The translations under genes were made by a program, and so were the position numbers. From assembly GCF_020535565.1 (NCBI RefSeq), contig NZ_CP084758.1, positions 2,321,501 through 2,385,500 of the forward strand: DNA of 64,000 nucleotides, in the 5' to 3' direction. This DNA is from Shinella sp. XGS7 (GTDB lineage Bacteria; Pseudomonadota; Gammaproteobacteria; Burkholderiales; Burkholderiaceae_C). The notes under the pieces were generated by a model. The model worked only from the letters and a program-made list of their open reading frames with translations. It made no database searches and was not told the origin of the DNA. Every line of letters starts with the position of its first letter. Position 1 is the first letter of the stretch. Shown piece after piece: positions 23,537 to 32,671 of this stretch.

Positions 23537-25509
23537 GGGGGCGGGGCCTCCTCGGCGTCGGGGGTGTCCGTGGTATCGCCAGCATCGGCGGCCTCGGCGC
23601 GCCAGTAGGGCAGGGTGAAGCTGAACAGGGCGCCACCGCCGGGCGCCTCGCTGGCATCCAGCACGCCGTGGTGCGATTCCACCAGGGAGCGGCAGATGGC
23701 CAGGCCCAGGCCCATGCCCTCGCGCTTGGTGGAGAAGAAGGGCTGGCAGAGCTCGCGCACGCTGCGGCCCTGCAGGCCGGGGCCGCTGTCGCGCACATCC
23801 ACCCGGGCGAAGTCGGCGCCGGCCCCGGCGATGCGCAGCACGATCTCGCGCCGCTCGCAGCCCGCCATGGCATCGGCCGCATTGCGCAGCAGATTGATCA
23901 GCACCTGCTCCAGCAGCACGGGATCACCCCGCACCGGGGCCAGGCCCGGCTCCAGCTGCAGGCTCCAGCTGACGCCGCGCCGCGCCAGCTCCTGCTGCAG
24001 CAGGCCCAGGGCCTGGCGGGCCACATGGGCCAGATCCACCGCCTCATCGAGTGGCTCATGGCGCGAGAGGAATTCGCGGATGCGGGCCACGATGCGGCCT
24101 GCCTGGGCGGCGTGCTCGCCCAGACTCTGCAGCGCGTCCAGGATCTCGGCGTCGCGGATGCCGCGCGCGCGCAGGGCATTGCCCAGGCCCGCGCTGTAGC
24201 TGCTCATCACGGTGAGCGGCTGGTTCAGCTCATGGGCCAGGGTGGAGGCGATCTCGCCCAGGGTGGTGAGCCGCGCATGGTGGGCCAGCTGCTCGAACTG
24301 GCGGCGCTCGCGGGCCTCGGCGGCGCGGGCCTCGGTGATGTCCAGCACCGAGCCCATCCAGCCCACATGCTGGCCGGCGGCATCGATCAGGGGCGCGTCC
24401 AGCACCAGCACCTGGACCGTGCGCCCGCTGCTGTGGCGCCAGCTGGCCTCGTAGCCGCCGGGTGGCGCGCCGCCGGCCAGATTCCGGCGGTGGCGGATCA
24501 TGGCGGCCTCGGTGTCGTCGGGCTGCCAGTAGGGGTAGGGCACCTGGGCGCCCACCAGCTGCTCGGGCGCCATGCCCACCAGATCGGCAAAGCGCCGGTT
24601 CACATAGAGCAGGCGGCCGTCCAGATCGCGGGCGCGCAGGCCCACCTGCATGGAGTCTTCCATGGCGCGGCGCCAGGCGGCCTCGGTGCGCCAGGCATTG
24701 CCGGCCGCCAGCACCTGCTGCATCTGACGCCGCAGCAGCCAGCTGGCCCAGGCCACCAGGGCCAGAAAGCCCCCGATCAGCAGCAGGGGCAGGCGCTGGT
24801 GCCAGGGCTTGAGCGCGTCGCGCGCGCTGAGCTCGATGAAGACGCCGGGCAGGGGCGGGTCGAAGGAGATGCGGTGCATCAACGCGCCCTCGGGGGCGGG
24901 TGCGGCCTGGGGCCGGTCGCTGGCGCTGGAGATCTCCTGGCCGAAGGCATCGACCAGGCGCACCTCGTAGCGCCGGGCCAGCCACCAGGGCATGTACTGG
25001 CGCAGCAGCTCGGCCGGCTGCAGGCGCGCAATCAGCTCGCCGCGCTCCGCCCCATGGGCATCGCGCACGGGCGCGTGCAGATGCACCGAGAGCCCGGCCG
25101 CGGGTGCTCGCGCCTGCGGGACGGAGCGAGGCACTTCTTCCAGCAGGCGGTGCCGGGCATCCAGCCAGGTCACGCTGACCCAGCCGCGGCGCAGGGCCTG
25201 CAGCAGCTGGGCGTCCTGCTGCAGCTGCGGGGCGCGCTGCGGGTTGTGGTGGGCCTTGCCCAGGCCCTGGGCCATCAGCTCCAGGCGCTGCTGCTCCTGT
25301 ACCACCACGCCGCGCAGCGTCGCCTCCAGCGAGAGGGCGTCGGTGATCAGGGTGGCCTGCTGGTTCTCGACCTCCACCTGGTCGTCGTGCTGCAGCCACA
25401 CCACGACCAGGGCCACGAAGATCAGGGCCAGCAGCAGGGGCAGCCACCACAGGCCCAGGCGCGGCGCGGGCGCCGGCGGCTGCTGCAAGGGCGTGCTGGG
25501 ATCGGGCAT
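23533..25509 (-). CDS. dctS: Sensor histidine kinase DctS-like
   Basis: 658-residue inner-membrane kinase. TM1 is about residues 20-40, a periplasmic sensory domain about 41-238 (likely dCACHE/PAS-like), TM2 about 239-259, a PAS domain about 270-395 and the HisKA box AHELNQPL with His426. The HATPase region has the N box LLRNAADAM and GPGL/FFSTKREGMGLGL boxes. The order and the dctR and dctPQM neighbours match DctS, which senses C4-dicarboxylates. It is divergently transcribed from dctP with a 130-bp shared promoter region. Confidence 0.93.
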   Translation of the reverse strand: MPDPSTPLQQPPAPAPRLGLWWLPLLLALIFVALVVVWLQHDDQVEVENQQATLITDALSLEATLRGVVVQEQQRLELMAQGLGKAHHNPQRAPQLQQDAQLLQALRRGWVSVTWLDARHRLLEEVPRSVPQARAPAAGLSVHLHAPVRDAHGAERGELIARLQPAELLRQYMPWWLARRYEVRLVDAFGQEISSASDRPQAAPAPEGALMHRISFDPPLPGVFIELSARDALKPWHQRLPLLLIGGFLALVAWASWLLRRQMQQVLAAGNAWRTEAAWRRAMEDSMQVGLRARDLDGRLLYVNRRFADLVGMAPEQLVGAQVPYPYWQPDDTEAAMIRHRRNLAGGAPPGGYEASWRHSSGRTVQVLVLDAPLIDAAGQHVGWMGSVLDITEARAAEARERRQFEQLAHHARLTTLGEIASTLAHELNQPLTVMSSYSAGLGNALRARGIRDAEILDALQSLGEHAAQAGRIVARIREFLSRHEPLDEAVDLAHVARQALGLLQQELARRGVSWSLQLEPGLAPVRGDPVLLEQVLINLLRNAADAMAGCERREIVLRIAGAGADFARVDVRDSGPGLQGRSVRELCQPFFSTKREGMGLGLAICRSLVESHHGVLDASEAPGGGALFSFTLPYWRAEAADAGDTTDTPDAEEAPPP

Positions 25510-25639
25510 GCGGGCAGTCTATGCGAGCCCCCGGGGCCGGCAGGGCCCGGCCGGGCCGCGATGCGGATATCCACACTGCCGCGGCCGGCCGGCTTTGGCG
25601 AGCATGCGTGCATCCCACTATTCCGATCCGGAGACAAGC

Positions 25640-26656
25640 ATGAGCTCGACCCTGTCACGCCGCCTGCTGCTGGCCCTGCCCCTGGCCCTGGGCGCCGCCT
25701 TCAGCCTGCCCGCCCAGGCCCAGGCCCCCATCGTCATCAAGTTCAGCCATGTGGTGGCGCCCGACACGCCCAAGGGCAAGGGCGCCCAGCGCTTCAAGGA
25801 GCTGGTGGAGGAGCGCAGCAAGGGCCGGGTCAAGGTCGAGGTCTACCCGAACAGCCAGCTCTACAAGGACAAGGAAGAGATGGAGGCGCTGCAGCTGGGC
25901 TCGGTGCAGATGCTGGCGCCCTCGCTGGCCAAGTTCGGACCCCTGGGCGTGAAGGAGTTCGAGGTCTTCGACCTGCCCTTCCTGTTCAAGGACGACGCAG
26001 CCTTCCGCAACACCACCCAGACCCTGGGCATGGAACTGTTCAAGAAGCTGGAGCCCAAGGGCATCAAGGGCCTGGCCTTCTGGGACAACGGCTTCCACAT
26101 CATGTCGGCCAACAAGCCCCTGCACCATGTGGCGGACTTCAAGGGCCTGAAGATGCGCATCCAGTCCAGCAAGGTGCTGGACGCCCAGATGCGCGCCCTG
26201 GGCGCGATCCCGCAGGTGATGGCTTTCAGCGAGCTCTACCAGGCCCTGCAGTCGGGCGTGGTGGACGGCACCGAGGGCGTGCCTTCCAACTTCCTGACGC
26301 AGAAGACCTACGAGGTGCAGAAGCACACCACCCTGTCCAACCACGGCCACCTGGCCTATGCGGTGATCGTGAACAAGAAGTTCTTCGACGGCCTGCCGGC
26401 CGATATCCGCGCCATCCTGGAAGGCGCGGTGGCCGAGTCCACCACCTATGCCAATGCCATCGCGGCCACCGAGAACGCCCAGGCCCTGGAGAAGATCAAG
26501 GCCAGCGGCAAGAGCACGGTCTATGCGCTGACGCCGGCCGAGGTCAATGAGTGGAAGCTGGCCCTGATGCCGGTGCACAGGGAAATGGAAAGCCGGGTGG
26601 GCAAGGCCACCGTCGAGGCCGCCTACAAGGCCGCGGGCTTCCAGGCCCCCAAGTAA
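25640..26656 (+). CDS. dctP: TRAP C4-dicarboxylate-binding protein
   Basis: 338-residue periplasmic binding protein of the DctP family: signal peptide about 1-28 (SLPAQAQA), then IVIKFSHVVAPDTPKGKGA. The conserved ligand arginine lies in the MRIQSSKVLDAQMRALGAIP region, and the FSELYQALQSGVVDGTEG block is diagnostic. Start at 25640, preceded by GGAGA. First gene of a dctPQM operon, divergent from the dctSR regulators. Substrates are probably succinate, malate or fumarate, inferred from the DctSR context. Confidence 0.95.
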   Translation: MSSTLSRRLLLALPLALGAAFSLPAQAQAPIVIKFSHVVAPDTPKGKGAQRFKELVEERSKGRVKVEVYPNSQLYKDKEEMEALQLGSVQMLAPSLAKFGPLGVKEFEVFDLPFLFKDDAAFRNTTQTLGMELFKKLEPKGIKGLAFWDNGFHIMSANKPLHHVADFKGLKMRIQSSKVLDAQMRALGAIPQVMAFSELYQALQSGVVDGTEGVPSNFLTQKTYEVQKHTTLSNHGHLAYAVIVNKKFFDGLPADIRAILEGAVAESTTYANAIAATENAQALEKIKASGKSTVYALTPAEVNEWKLALMPVHREMESRVGKATVEAAYKAAGFQAPK

Positions 26657-26751
26657 ATCCCCCCGCTTCAGCCGGGCCCCGGCCCGCGGCCGCCCTCGCT
26701 CTGCCGGGGCGCCGCGGTCGTGCCCGGCGACCATCATCGAGGAGATCCGCC

Positions 26752-27357
26752 ATGAGCTTGCGCTGGCTGGATAGAGTGGAAGAGACCCTGATCGCGGCCC
26801 TGATGGGTGCGGCGACCCTGGTCATCGCAATGGCGGTGCTGCACCGCTTCCTGGCCGGTGTGCCGCTGCTGCAGGACTGGGTGATACGCATCGACGTGAG
26901 CTGGGCCCAGGAGCTGTGCATCTATATGTTCGTCTGGATGGCCAAGTTTGGCGCCGCCTATGGGGTGCGCGCGGGCACCCATGTGGGCGTGGACGTGCTG
27001 GTGCGCAAGCTCCCGCCCGAGAAGGCCCGCTACCTGGTGATCTTCAGCCTGCTGGCCGGCGCGGTCTTCACCGCCACCATCGGCACCCTGGGCGCCACCT
27101 TTGTGTGGGAGAACGGCGCGCATTACGCCTTCTTCCACACCCTGGGCCTGCCCATGGGCGATCTTTTCGAGGGGCCCACCTCGCCCGACCTGGAGATCCC
27201 GACCTGGATCGCCTATAGCTGTGTGCCCCTGGGTTCCTACCTGATGTGCTTTCGCTTCCTGCAGGTCTGCTGGACCTTCCTGAAGACCGGTCATGTGCCG
27301 CACGCCGATCACGGCCATGTCGATGGCGTCGATGAGGGCAAGGAGCAAGCCGCATGA
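26752..27357 (+). CDS. dctQ: TRAP small permease DctQ
   Basis: 201-residue four-helix membrane subunit (helices about 13-31, 48-68, 97-117 and 148-170). SWAQELCIYMFVWMAKFGAA and RAGTHVGVDVLV match the conserved E/W and TRAP-Q loop motifs. The C-terminal tail is His/Asp-rich. A good GAGGAG ribosome site precedes the ATG at 26752. Its stop overlaps dctM by four bases (ATGA). It bridges the binding protein to the ion-coupled DctM channel. Confidence 0.95.
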   Translation: MSLRWLDRVEETLIAALMGAATLVIAMAVLHRFLAGVPLLQDWVIRIDVSWAQELCIYMFVWMAKFGAAYGVRAGTHVGVDVLVRKLPPEKARYLVIFSLLAGAVFTATIGTLGATFVWENGAHYAFFHTLGLPMGDLFEGPTSPDLEIPTWIAYSCVPLGSYLMCFRFLQVCWTFLKTGHVPHADHGHVDGVDEGKEQAA

Positions 27358-28682
27358 ACACCCTGATCATCTTCACCCTGCTGGTGCTGCTGATGCTCAC
27401 CGGCATGCCGATCTCGATCTCGCTGGGCCTGACGGTCCTGACCTATCTCTTCACGATGACCAATGTGCCGATCGAATCGGTGGCATTGAAGCTGTTCACC
27501 GGCATCGAGAAGTTCGAGATCATGGCCGTGCCCTTCTTCATCCTGGCGGGCAACTTCCTGACCCATGGCGGGGTGGCGCGGCGCATCATCCATTTCGCCA
27601 CCACCATGATCGGCCACTGGTACGGCGGCCTGGGTCTGGCGGGCGTGATGGCCTGTGCCATGTTCGCGGCCATCTCCGGCTCCTCGGTGGCCACTGTCGT
27701 CGCGGTCGGCTCCATCATCCTGCCGGCCATGACCAAGCAGGGCTACCCCAAGGAGTTCGGCGCCGGCGTGATCACCACCTCGGGCGCCCTGGGCATCCTG
27801 TTCCCGCCCTCGATCAATCTGGTGATGTTCTCCATCGCCACCGCCGGCATGACGGCCACCGGTCCGAATGGCGAGGCCGTGGGCACGGCCTCGGTGGGCC
27901 AGCTCTTCATGGCCGGCGTGGTGCCGGGCTTGTGCCTGTCGGTGCTGCTGGGCATCACCACCTGGCGCCGCGCCAAGAAGCATGACTACCCGCGCCTGCC
28001 CAAGGCCAGCTGGGCCGAGCGCTTCAAGGCTTTCCGCGAGAGCTTCTGGGGCCTGATGCTGATCGTCGTGGTGATCGGCGGCATCTACAGCGGCAAGTTC
28101 ACGCCCACCGAGGCGGCGGCGGTGGCCGCGGTCTACGCCTTCGTGATCGCCGTCTTCGTCTACAAGGACATGAGCCTCAAGGACGTGCCCAAGGTGCTGC
28201 TGCGCGCCGCGGCCATGAGCTCCATGCTGCTCTACATCATCACCAATGCGGTGCTGTTCAGCTTCCTGATGGCCAGCGAGCAGATCCCGCAGACCATGGC
28301 GGCCTGGATGTCGGCCCAGGGCTTCGGCCTGGTGGTCTTCCTGCTGCTGGTCAACCTGATCCTGCTGGGCGCGGGCAACTTCATGGACCCGGCGGCCATC
28401 GTGCTGATCATGGCGCCCATCCTCTTCCCGGTGGCCGTGAAGCTGGGCGTGGATCCCATCCATCTGGGCATCCTGATGGCGGTGAACATGGAGGTGGGCC
28501 TGTGCCACCCGCCGGTGGGCCTGAACCTCTATGTGGCCTCGGGCATCACCAAGATGGGCATCACCGAGCTGACCGTGGCGGTCTGGCCCTGGCTGCTGAC
28601 CATGCTGGGCTTCCTGCTGGTGGTGACCTACTGGCCGGGGCTCAGCCTGGCCCTGCCGCGCCTGCTGGGCATGGCGGCCTGA
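27354..28682 (+). CDS. dctM: TRAP large permease DctM
   Basis: 442-residue polytopic protein that carries the sodium-driven transport path. TRAP signatures include GMPISISLGLT, AISGSSVATVVAVGSIILPAM and the substrate/ion region TSGALGILFPPSINLVMFS. A second-half counterpart, MEVGLCHPPVGLNL, lies near the end. Standard length for the family (about 430). Start at 27354 is coupled to dctQ. It is the last gene of the operon; no clear terminator follows before the LON-domain gene 58 bp on. Confidence 0.97.
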   Translation: MNTLIIFTLLVLLMLTGMPISISLGLTVLTYLFTMTNVPIESVALKLFTGIEKFEIMAVPFFILAGNFLTHGGVARRIIHFATTMIGHWYGGLGLAGVMACAMFAAISGSSVATVVAVGSIILPAMTKQGYPKEFGAGVITTSGALGILFPPSINLVMFSIATAGMTATGPNGEAVGTASVGQLFMAGVVPGLCLSVLLGITTWRRAKKHDYPRLPKASWAERFKAFRESFWGLMLIVVVIGGIYSGKFTPTEAAAVAAVYAFVIAVFVYKDMSLKDVPKVLLRAAAMSSMLLYIITNAVLFSFLMASEQIPQTMAAWMSAQGFGLVVFLLLVNLILLGAGNFMDPAAIVLIMAPILFPVAVKLGVDPIHLGILMAVNMEVGLCHPPVGLNLYVASGITKMGITELTVAVWPWLLTMLGFLLVVTYWPGLSLALPRLLGMAA

Positions 28683-28740
28683 GCGACAGCCTGGGCAGCG
28701 GCGAGCGCAGGGCGAGGCGGGCAGCGGCACAATGCGGCCG

Positions 28741-29364
28741 ATGAGCGCGATCCCCCTGTTCCCGCTGCAGTCGCCGCTGTTTCCCGGCGGCCTGCTCTCC
28801 CTGCGCATCTTCGAGCCACGCTATCTGGACCTGATCCAGCGCTGCGAGAAGAGCGGCGAACCCTTTGGCGTGGTGATGCTCACCGAGGGCATGGAGGTGC
28901 GCCAGCGCGGCGCGGGCGAGGGCTTTCTGACCGAGCGCTTCGAGCGCCTGGGTACCCTGGCCCATCTGGAGCGGGTGGAGCGGCCGCGGCCGGGCCTGCT
29001 GCAGATCCGCTGCCTGGGGGGACGGCGCTTTCGGCTGGGCGAGCCTCACTGCCTGCCGCACGGCCTGTGGATGGGTGAGGCCGAGCTGCTGGACGAGGAG
29101 CTGGAACTGCCCGTGCCCGAAGACCTGCGCACCCTGGCGCCGCTGATGCAGCGCCTGCTGCACACCCTGGAGACCGGCGCCGCCGCCGAGGATCTGCCGG
29201 TGCAGCCCCCCTACCGCTGGGACGACTGCGCCTGGCTGGCCAATCGCTGGTGCGAGCTGCTGCCCCTGCCCCTGGCCGAGAAGCAGCGCCTGCTGGCCCT
29301 GGACAACCCCTTGCTGCGCCTGGAGCTGATCGGGGATCAGCTGGAGCGCCTGCGTCAGCCCTGA
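28741..29364 (+). CDS. LON substrate-binding-domain protein (peptidase S16-like, no protease domain)
   Basis: 207-residue soluble protein equal to the N-terminal substrate-binding domain of Lon: IPLFPLQSPLFPGGLLSLRIFEPRY at the start is diagnostic (seen at residues 3-27), followed by GVVMLTEG, LGTLAHLERVE and the helical second half with CAWLANRWCELLPL. The ATPase and protease domains are absent, as is usual for this stand-alone family, whose function is unknown. The second Met (28741) fits the family N-terminus better than the one at 28732. It converges with the chemoreceptor gene. Confidence 0.9.
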   Translation: MSAIPLFPLQSPLFPGGLLSLRIFEPRYLDLIQRCEKSGEPFGVVMLTEGMEVRQRGAGEGFLTERFERLGTLAHLERVERPRPGLLQIRCLGGRRFRLGEPHCLPHGLWMGEAELLDEELELPVPEDLRTLAPLMQRLLHTLETGAAAEDLPVQPPYRWDDCAWLANRWCELLPLPLAEKQRLLALDNPLLRLELIGDQLERLRQP

Positions 29365-29373
29365 GGCCGGCGT

Positions 29374-30918
29374 TCAGGCGAGCTTGAAGACCGAGACCAC
29401 CTCGGCCAGGCGCTGGGCCTGCTCCCGCAGGGAGGCCGAGGCGGCGCTCGATTCCTCCACCAGGGCGGCGTTCTGCTGCGTCATCTGGTCGAGGTTGGCC
29501 ACCGCCTGATTGACCTGGCCGATGCCGTCGCGCTGCTCGGTGGCGGCGGCGGCGATCTCGCCCATCAGATCGGTGACGCGCTGCACGCCGGTGAGGATTT
29601 CCTGCACCGCGGCCCCGGCGCTGGCGACCTCGGCCGTGCCGACCTCGACGGTCTCGACCGAGCGGGTGATCAGGGTCTTGATCTCCTTGGCGGCCTCGGC
29701 GGATCGCTGCGCCAGTTCGCGCACCTCCTGCGCCACGACCGCGAAGCCCTTGCCCGCTTCGCCCGCGCGGGCGGCCTCGACGCCGGCATTCAGCGCCAGC
29801 AGATTGGTCTGGAAGGAGATCTCGTCGATGACGGCGATGATCTGGGTGATCTTGCCGGAGGAGTCGCTGATCTGCTGCATGCGTGCGCTGACCTGGGTGC
29901 CGGCCTGGCTGCCGCGGGCGGCGGCCTCGGCGGCGGTCTGGGCCAGCTGGTTGGCTTGGCGCGCGGTGTCGGCCGACTGGCTGACAGCCCCGGTCAGCTC
30001 TTCCATGCTGGACGCGGTTTCCTCCAGATTGGAGGCGGTCTGCTCGGTGCGGGCGCTCAGGTCCTGGTTGCCGGTGGCGATCTGGGCGGCGGCGCTGGAC
30101 ACCGAGTCCACCCCGTCACGCACCTGGCTGACGACGGACCTCAGCTGGCCGACCATGCGCAGCAGCGCGCTCTGCAGCTGGGCTACCTCGTCCCGCCCCC
30201 GGACCTGCAGGCTGTGGGTCAGGTCGCCCTTGGCGACGGCCTGGGCCAGCTGCACCGATTCCGCCAGCGGGCGGGTGATGCGGCGCGTGATCACCAGACC
30301 CAGACCGGCGCCCAGCAGCACGGCCAGCGCCGTCATGCCCATCAGCAGCCAGCGGCTGCTGGCATAGATCTCATCGCCCAGCTTGTTGGCCTTGTCGGCC
30401 TCGGCGGTATTGAGCTCGACCAGCTCGTCCAGGGCCTTGTCCAGCGCGTTGTACTTGGGCAGACCGACCTTGGCCAGCAGGCGCAGCGCGTTCTCGGCAT
30501 CGCCTTGCTGCAGCGCGTCCTGCATGGCGCGGCTATTGTCCAGATAGTCCGTCCACAGCGTCTGGATGTGCTTGATCTTCTCCAGATCGTCGGCCGTGTC
30601 GGCCAGCTTGGCGTAGGCGGCCAGACGGGCCTCCACCAGCTGGCGCGCCTCCTTCAGCGTGTCGGCCAGACCGGCACGCTCGCCAGGTTCCACCGTCATC
30701 AGGCGGTATTCGCGGGTGCGGTAGCGCGAGATCTGCTGGGCGGCGCTCTGGGCCTCGCGGCTGGAGGGCAGCAGCTGCTCGGCCATCAGGCTGGCCGTGT
30801 CGTTGACGCGGCCCAGCTGGATCAGGGCCGTCACACCCAGAACGGCGGTGATCAGCAGCACCAGGAAGAAGGCCAGGCTCAGCTTGGCGCCAACGGAAAT
30901 ACGATCTAGCAAGGGCAT
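29374..30918 (-). CDS. Methyl-accepting chemotaxis protein
   Basis: 514-residue chemoreceptor. TM1 about 12-34, a four-helix-bundle periplasmic sensor about 35-190 and TM2 about 192-212 come first. HAMP ([20 protein letters not shown]) and the cytoplasmic hairpin follow, with tip [18 protein letters not shown] and [20 protein letters not shown]. The end (VSVFKLA) lacks the C-terminal CheR/CheB pentapeptide, so it would rely on other receptors for efficient adaptation. The ATG at 30918 has only a weak ribosome site. It is divergent from the TetR gene and shares with it a region of inverted repeats. Confidence 0.93.
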   Translation of the reverse strand: MPLLDRISVGAKLSLAFFLVLLITAVLGVTALIQLGRVNDTASLMAEQLLPSSREAQSAAQQISRYRTREYRLMTVEPGERAGLADTLKEARQLVEARLAAYAKLADTADDLEKIKHIQTLWTDYLDNSRAMQDALQQGDAENALRLLAKVGLPKYNALDKALDELVELNTAEADKANKLGDEIYASSRWLLMGMTALAVLLGAGLGLVITRRITRPLAESVQLAQAVAKGDLTHSLQVRGRDEVAQLQSALLRMVGQLRSVVSQVRDGVDSVSSAAAQIATGNQDLSARTEQTASNLEETASSMEELTGAVSQSADTARQANQLAQTAAEAAARGSQAGTQVSARMQQISDSSGKITQIIAVIDEISFQTNLLALNAGVEAARAGEAGKGFAVVAQEVRELAQRSAEAAKEIKTLITRSVETVEVGTAEVASAGAAVQEILTGVQRVTDLMGEIAAAATEQRDGIGQVNQAVANLDQMTQQNAALVEESSAASASLREQAQRLAEVVSVFKLA

Positions 30919-30983
30919 GCGAACGGGACTCTCGGGCAAAGGGGGAAGGGCGGCATGGCATCGGCCTGCATGCCCGTGAGTGC

Positions 30984-31084
30984 TTATTGTTGTACGTGTA
31001 CGTTTAATGTGATCAATTGCATGCAAGAGACTTGGGGAGTTTTTAACGTTGCGAGCCGTATGAGTTAACGTACACAAACAATAA
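30984..31084. promoter_or_regulatory. Inverted-repeat operator-like sequences between MCP and TetR genes
   Basis: TTATTGTT...GTGTACGTT (30984-31004) recurs in inverse orientation as AACGTACAC...AACAATAA (31067-31084), about 60 bp apart centre to centre. The first copy has four extra bases (GTAC) inside. The region is AT-rich against the background. Such spaced inverted copies are typical of an autoregulated TetR repressor site. The assignment to the adjacent regulator is inferred. Confidence 0.5.
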
Positions 31085-31112
31085 CAATTTGTTGCGAAAG
31101 GAGGTGCTGCAT

Positions 31113-31760
31113 ATGGCAAGGAACACGGCAGGGGCGCGGGTGCGGGTGCGCCGCAGTCCGGCCGAGATGGCGGCGCTCAAACGCGAGATGCTGGAGCGCG
31201 CGAGGCAGATCTGTCGGGAGGAGGGGCCCGGCGGGCTGTCCATGCGGCGCATGGCCCAGGAGTTCGAGCTCTCGACCATGGCGCTCTACAGCTACTTTCC
31301 CAGCAAGCAGGCCTTGCTGGAGGGCTTGTGGCTGGAAGTGTTCGAGGCCTTGCTGGAGTGCTTGCTGCCGGTCTCGGCCGGGCAGCGTGCGCCGCACAAG
31401 GTGCTGGAGGCTCATGCGCGCGCCTTCATCGACTTCTGGGAGGCCCGCGCCGACCAGTTCCGCATGATCTATATGTCGCAGCAGCAGACCACCGGGGGCG
31501 AGGCCGTGGCCATGGCCGAGCAGCCGGCCTACCAGAAGCTGGTCTACCTGATACGCGAGCGAGTGGCTGCCTGCGCGCGGGGGCCGGCCGAGCCCAGCGA
31601 GGAGACGCTGAGCCTGCTGGCGGCGCAGATGGTGTCCAAGCAGCTGGGCTATCTGCTGCTGGTGCTGGGGGTGGCGCGCTACCCGCTGCGGGACCGCGAT
31701 TCGCTGCGCGAGCAGGTGGTGCAGGACATCGTGTCAGGCGTGGTCGCGGGCTTGGGCTGA
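31113..31760 (+). CDS. TetR-family transcriptional regulator
   Basis: 215-residue regulator. The N-terminal HTH spans about residues 24-70 with the family pattern [35 protein letters not shown] split it here as residues 40-57 and 58-74 for readability; the recognition helix is around STMALYSYF. The C-terminal ligand domain resembles TetR_C_33-like proteins. A strong AAAGGAGGT ribosome site precedes the ATG at 31113; an in-frame TTG at 31089 is less likely. It is divergent from the chemoreceptor gene, so it may control that gene and itself. The effector is unknown. Confidence 0.9.
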   Translation: MARNTAGARVRVRRSPAEMAALKREMLERARQICREEGPGGLSMRRMAQEFELSTMALYSYFPSKQALLEGLWLEVFEALLECLLPVSAGQRAPHKVLEAHARAFIDFWEARADQFRMIYMSQQQTTGGEAVAMAEQPAYQKLVYLIRERVAACARGPAEPSEETLSLLAAQMVSKQLGYLLLVLGVARYPLRDRDSLREQVVQDIVSGVVAGLG

Positions 31761-31769
31761 GGCGCGGGC

Positions 31770-31797
31770 ACAAAAAAAGCCCGGCAGAGCCGGGCTT
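31770..31797 (-). terminator. Rho-independent terminator downstream of the phasin gene
   Basis: Stem AAGCCCGGC / GCCGGGCTT (31777-31785 with 31789-31797, 3-nt loop) is followed on the minus strand by a seven-T tract (31772-31778). It lies between the convergent TetR and phasin genes. On the plus strand the downstream T-tract is weak, so it chiefly serves the phasin transcript. Confidence 0.85.
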
Positions 31798-31857
31798 GAA
31801 GGGTACGTTTGGAAGCGGCTAGCTTCTTGGGTACCGAGGAGACAATCGATACGGACC

Positions 31858-32415
31858 TCAGGCGGCCGTGCGCTTGCTGGCGCGGCTGGCGGTCTGGGTG
31901 GCCTTGACGGCGGTGTTGGTCGCGGCCTGGAAGTTGGCTTCGGCCACTTCGGCGGCTTGCTTGGCGGCCTTGTGCACCGACTCGAAAGCGTTGTTGGCGG
32001 CGGCCACAGCCGACTTCACCAGGGCCACGGCGTTCTCGGTGCCGGCCGGGGCGTTCTTGGCGGCGCTGTCCACCACGGCGGCGAACTTCTTCTGGGCGTC
32101 GGCGATCTGGGCCTCGGCGACCTTCACCACTTCGGCATTGGTGCTGGCGGCGATGTCGTACAGATGGCGGCTGTAGGAAGCGGCCTTCTCGGCGCTGGGC
32201 TGCAGCAGGGCGGCTTGCAGGGCCAGCAGCTCCTGGGCGTCCTTGACGGACAGGGCGGCGTTGGCGGTCTCGGCAGCCTCACCCAGCGCGGTCTTGGCGA
32301 CCTGCAGATTCAGTTCGACCAGCTTCTCGACGCCTTCGAAGGCCTTGTTGGTCAGACCGAAGAGGGTCTCGACATTGGCTTTGTGGGCAGCGAAAACTTG
32401 TTCGGCGGTCAGCAT
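31858..32415 (-). CDS. phaP: Phasin (polyhydroxyalkanoate granule-associated protein)
   Basis: 185-residue Ala-rich amphipathic-helix protein of the Phasin_2 family that coats PHB granules. The N-terminus [20 protein letters not shown] and the [20 protein letters not shown] block match burkholderial PhaP. The second half is coiled-coil-like and ends in a basic Thr/Lys/Arg tail. It has no signal peptide and is cytosolic. Start at 32415 has AGGAG upstream. Its presence implies PHB storage. The leader has two TGC/GCA-rich sequences that could be PhaR operators. Confidence 0.95.
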   Translation of the reverse strand: MLTAEQVFAAHKANVETLFGLTNKAFEGVEKLVELNLQVAKTALGEAAETANAALSVKDAQELLALQAALLQPSAEKAASYSRHLYDIAASTNAEVVKVAEAQIADAQKKFAAVVDSAAKNAPAGTENAVALVKSAVAAANNAFESVHKAAKQAAEVAEANFQAATNTAVKATQTASRASKRTAA

Positions 32416-32481
32416 AGAGAGTGCTCCTGATACGGTTAAAAATGGGCCGGGGAGGAAACCTTCGGTGCCGTTCAATCAGAA

Positions 32482-32557
32482 TTGCTGCACCGCAACATGA
32501 TTCGAAGTATAGGGATGCCGGGGCGGATTGCAAGCACTTTTTGTGCATTGCAGCAAA
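32482..32557 (-). promoter_or_regulatory. Candidate PhaR-type operators in the phasin leader
   Basis: Two related TGC/GCA-rich sequences, TTGCTGCACCGCAACA (32482-32497) and TTGTGCATTGCAGCAAA (32541-32557), sit upstream of phaP. PhaR, the PHB-responsive repressor, binds TGC...GCA-type motifs near phasin promoters in related bacteria. Identification here is by similarity and position only. Confidence 0.4.
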
Positions 32558-32671
32558 ACCGGATCGCATTTAGAGAGCCACCCCCACCGGCGCCAGCTTG
32601 AGGCCTGGGCATGACCCGGCGGTGACAGGCGCGCCGGCACGTTCGGGCCGCAGCGGTTATGGTGCGCGGCC

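Noticed and set aside
29374-30918. Considered whether the chemoreceptor is broken because it lacks a CheR-binding pentapeptide
   Set aside because: Many receptors lack it; the HAMP, adaptation helices and signalling tip are intact.
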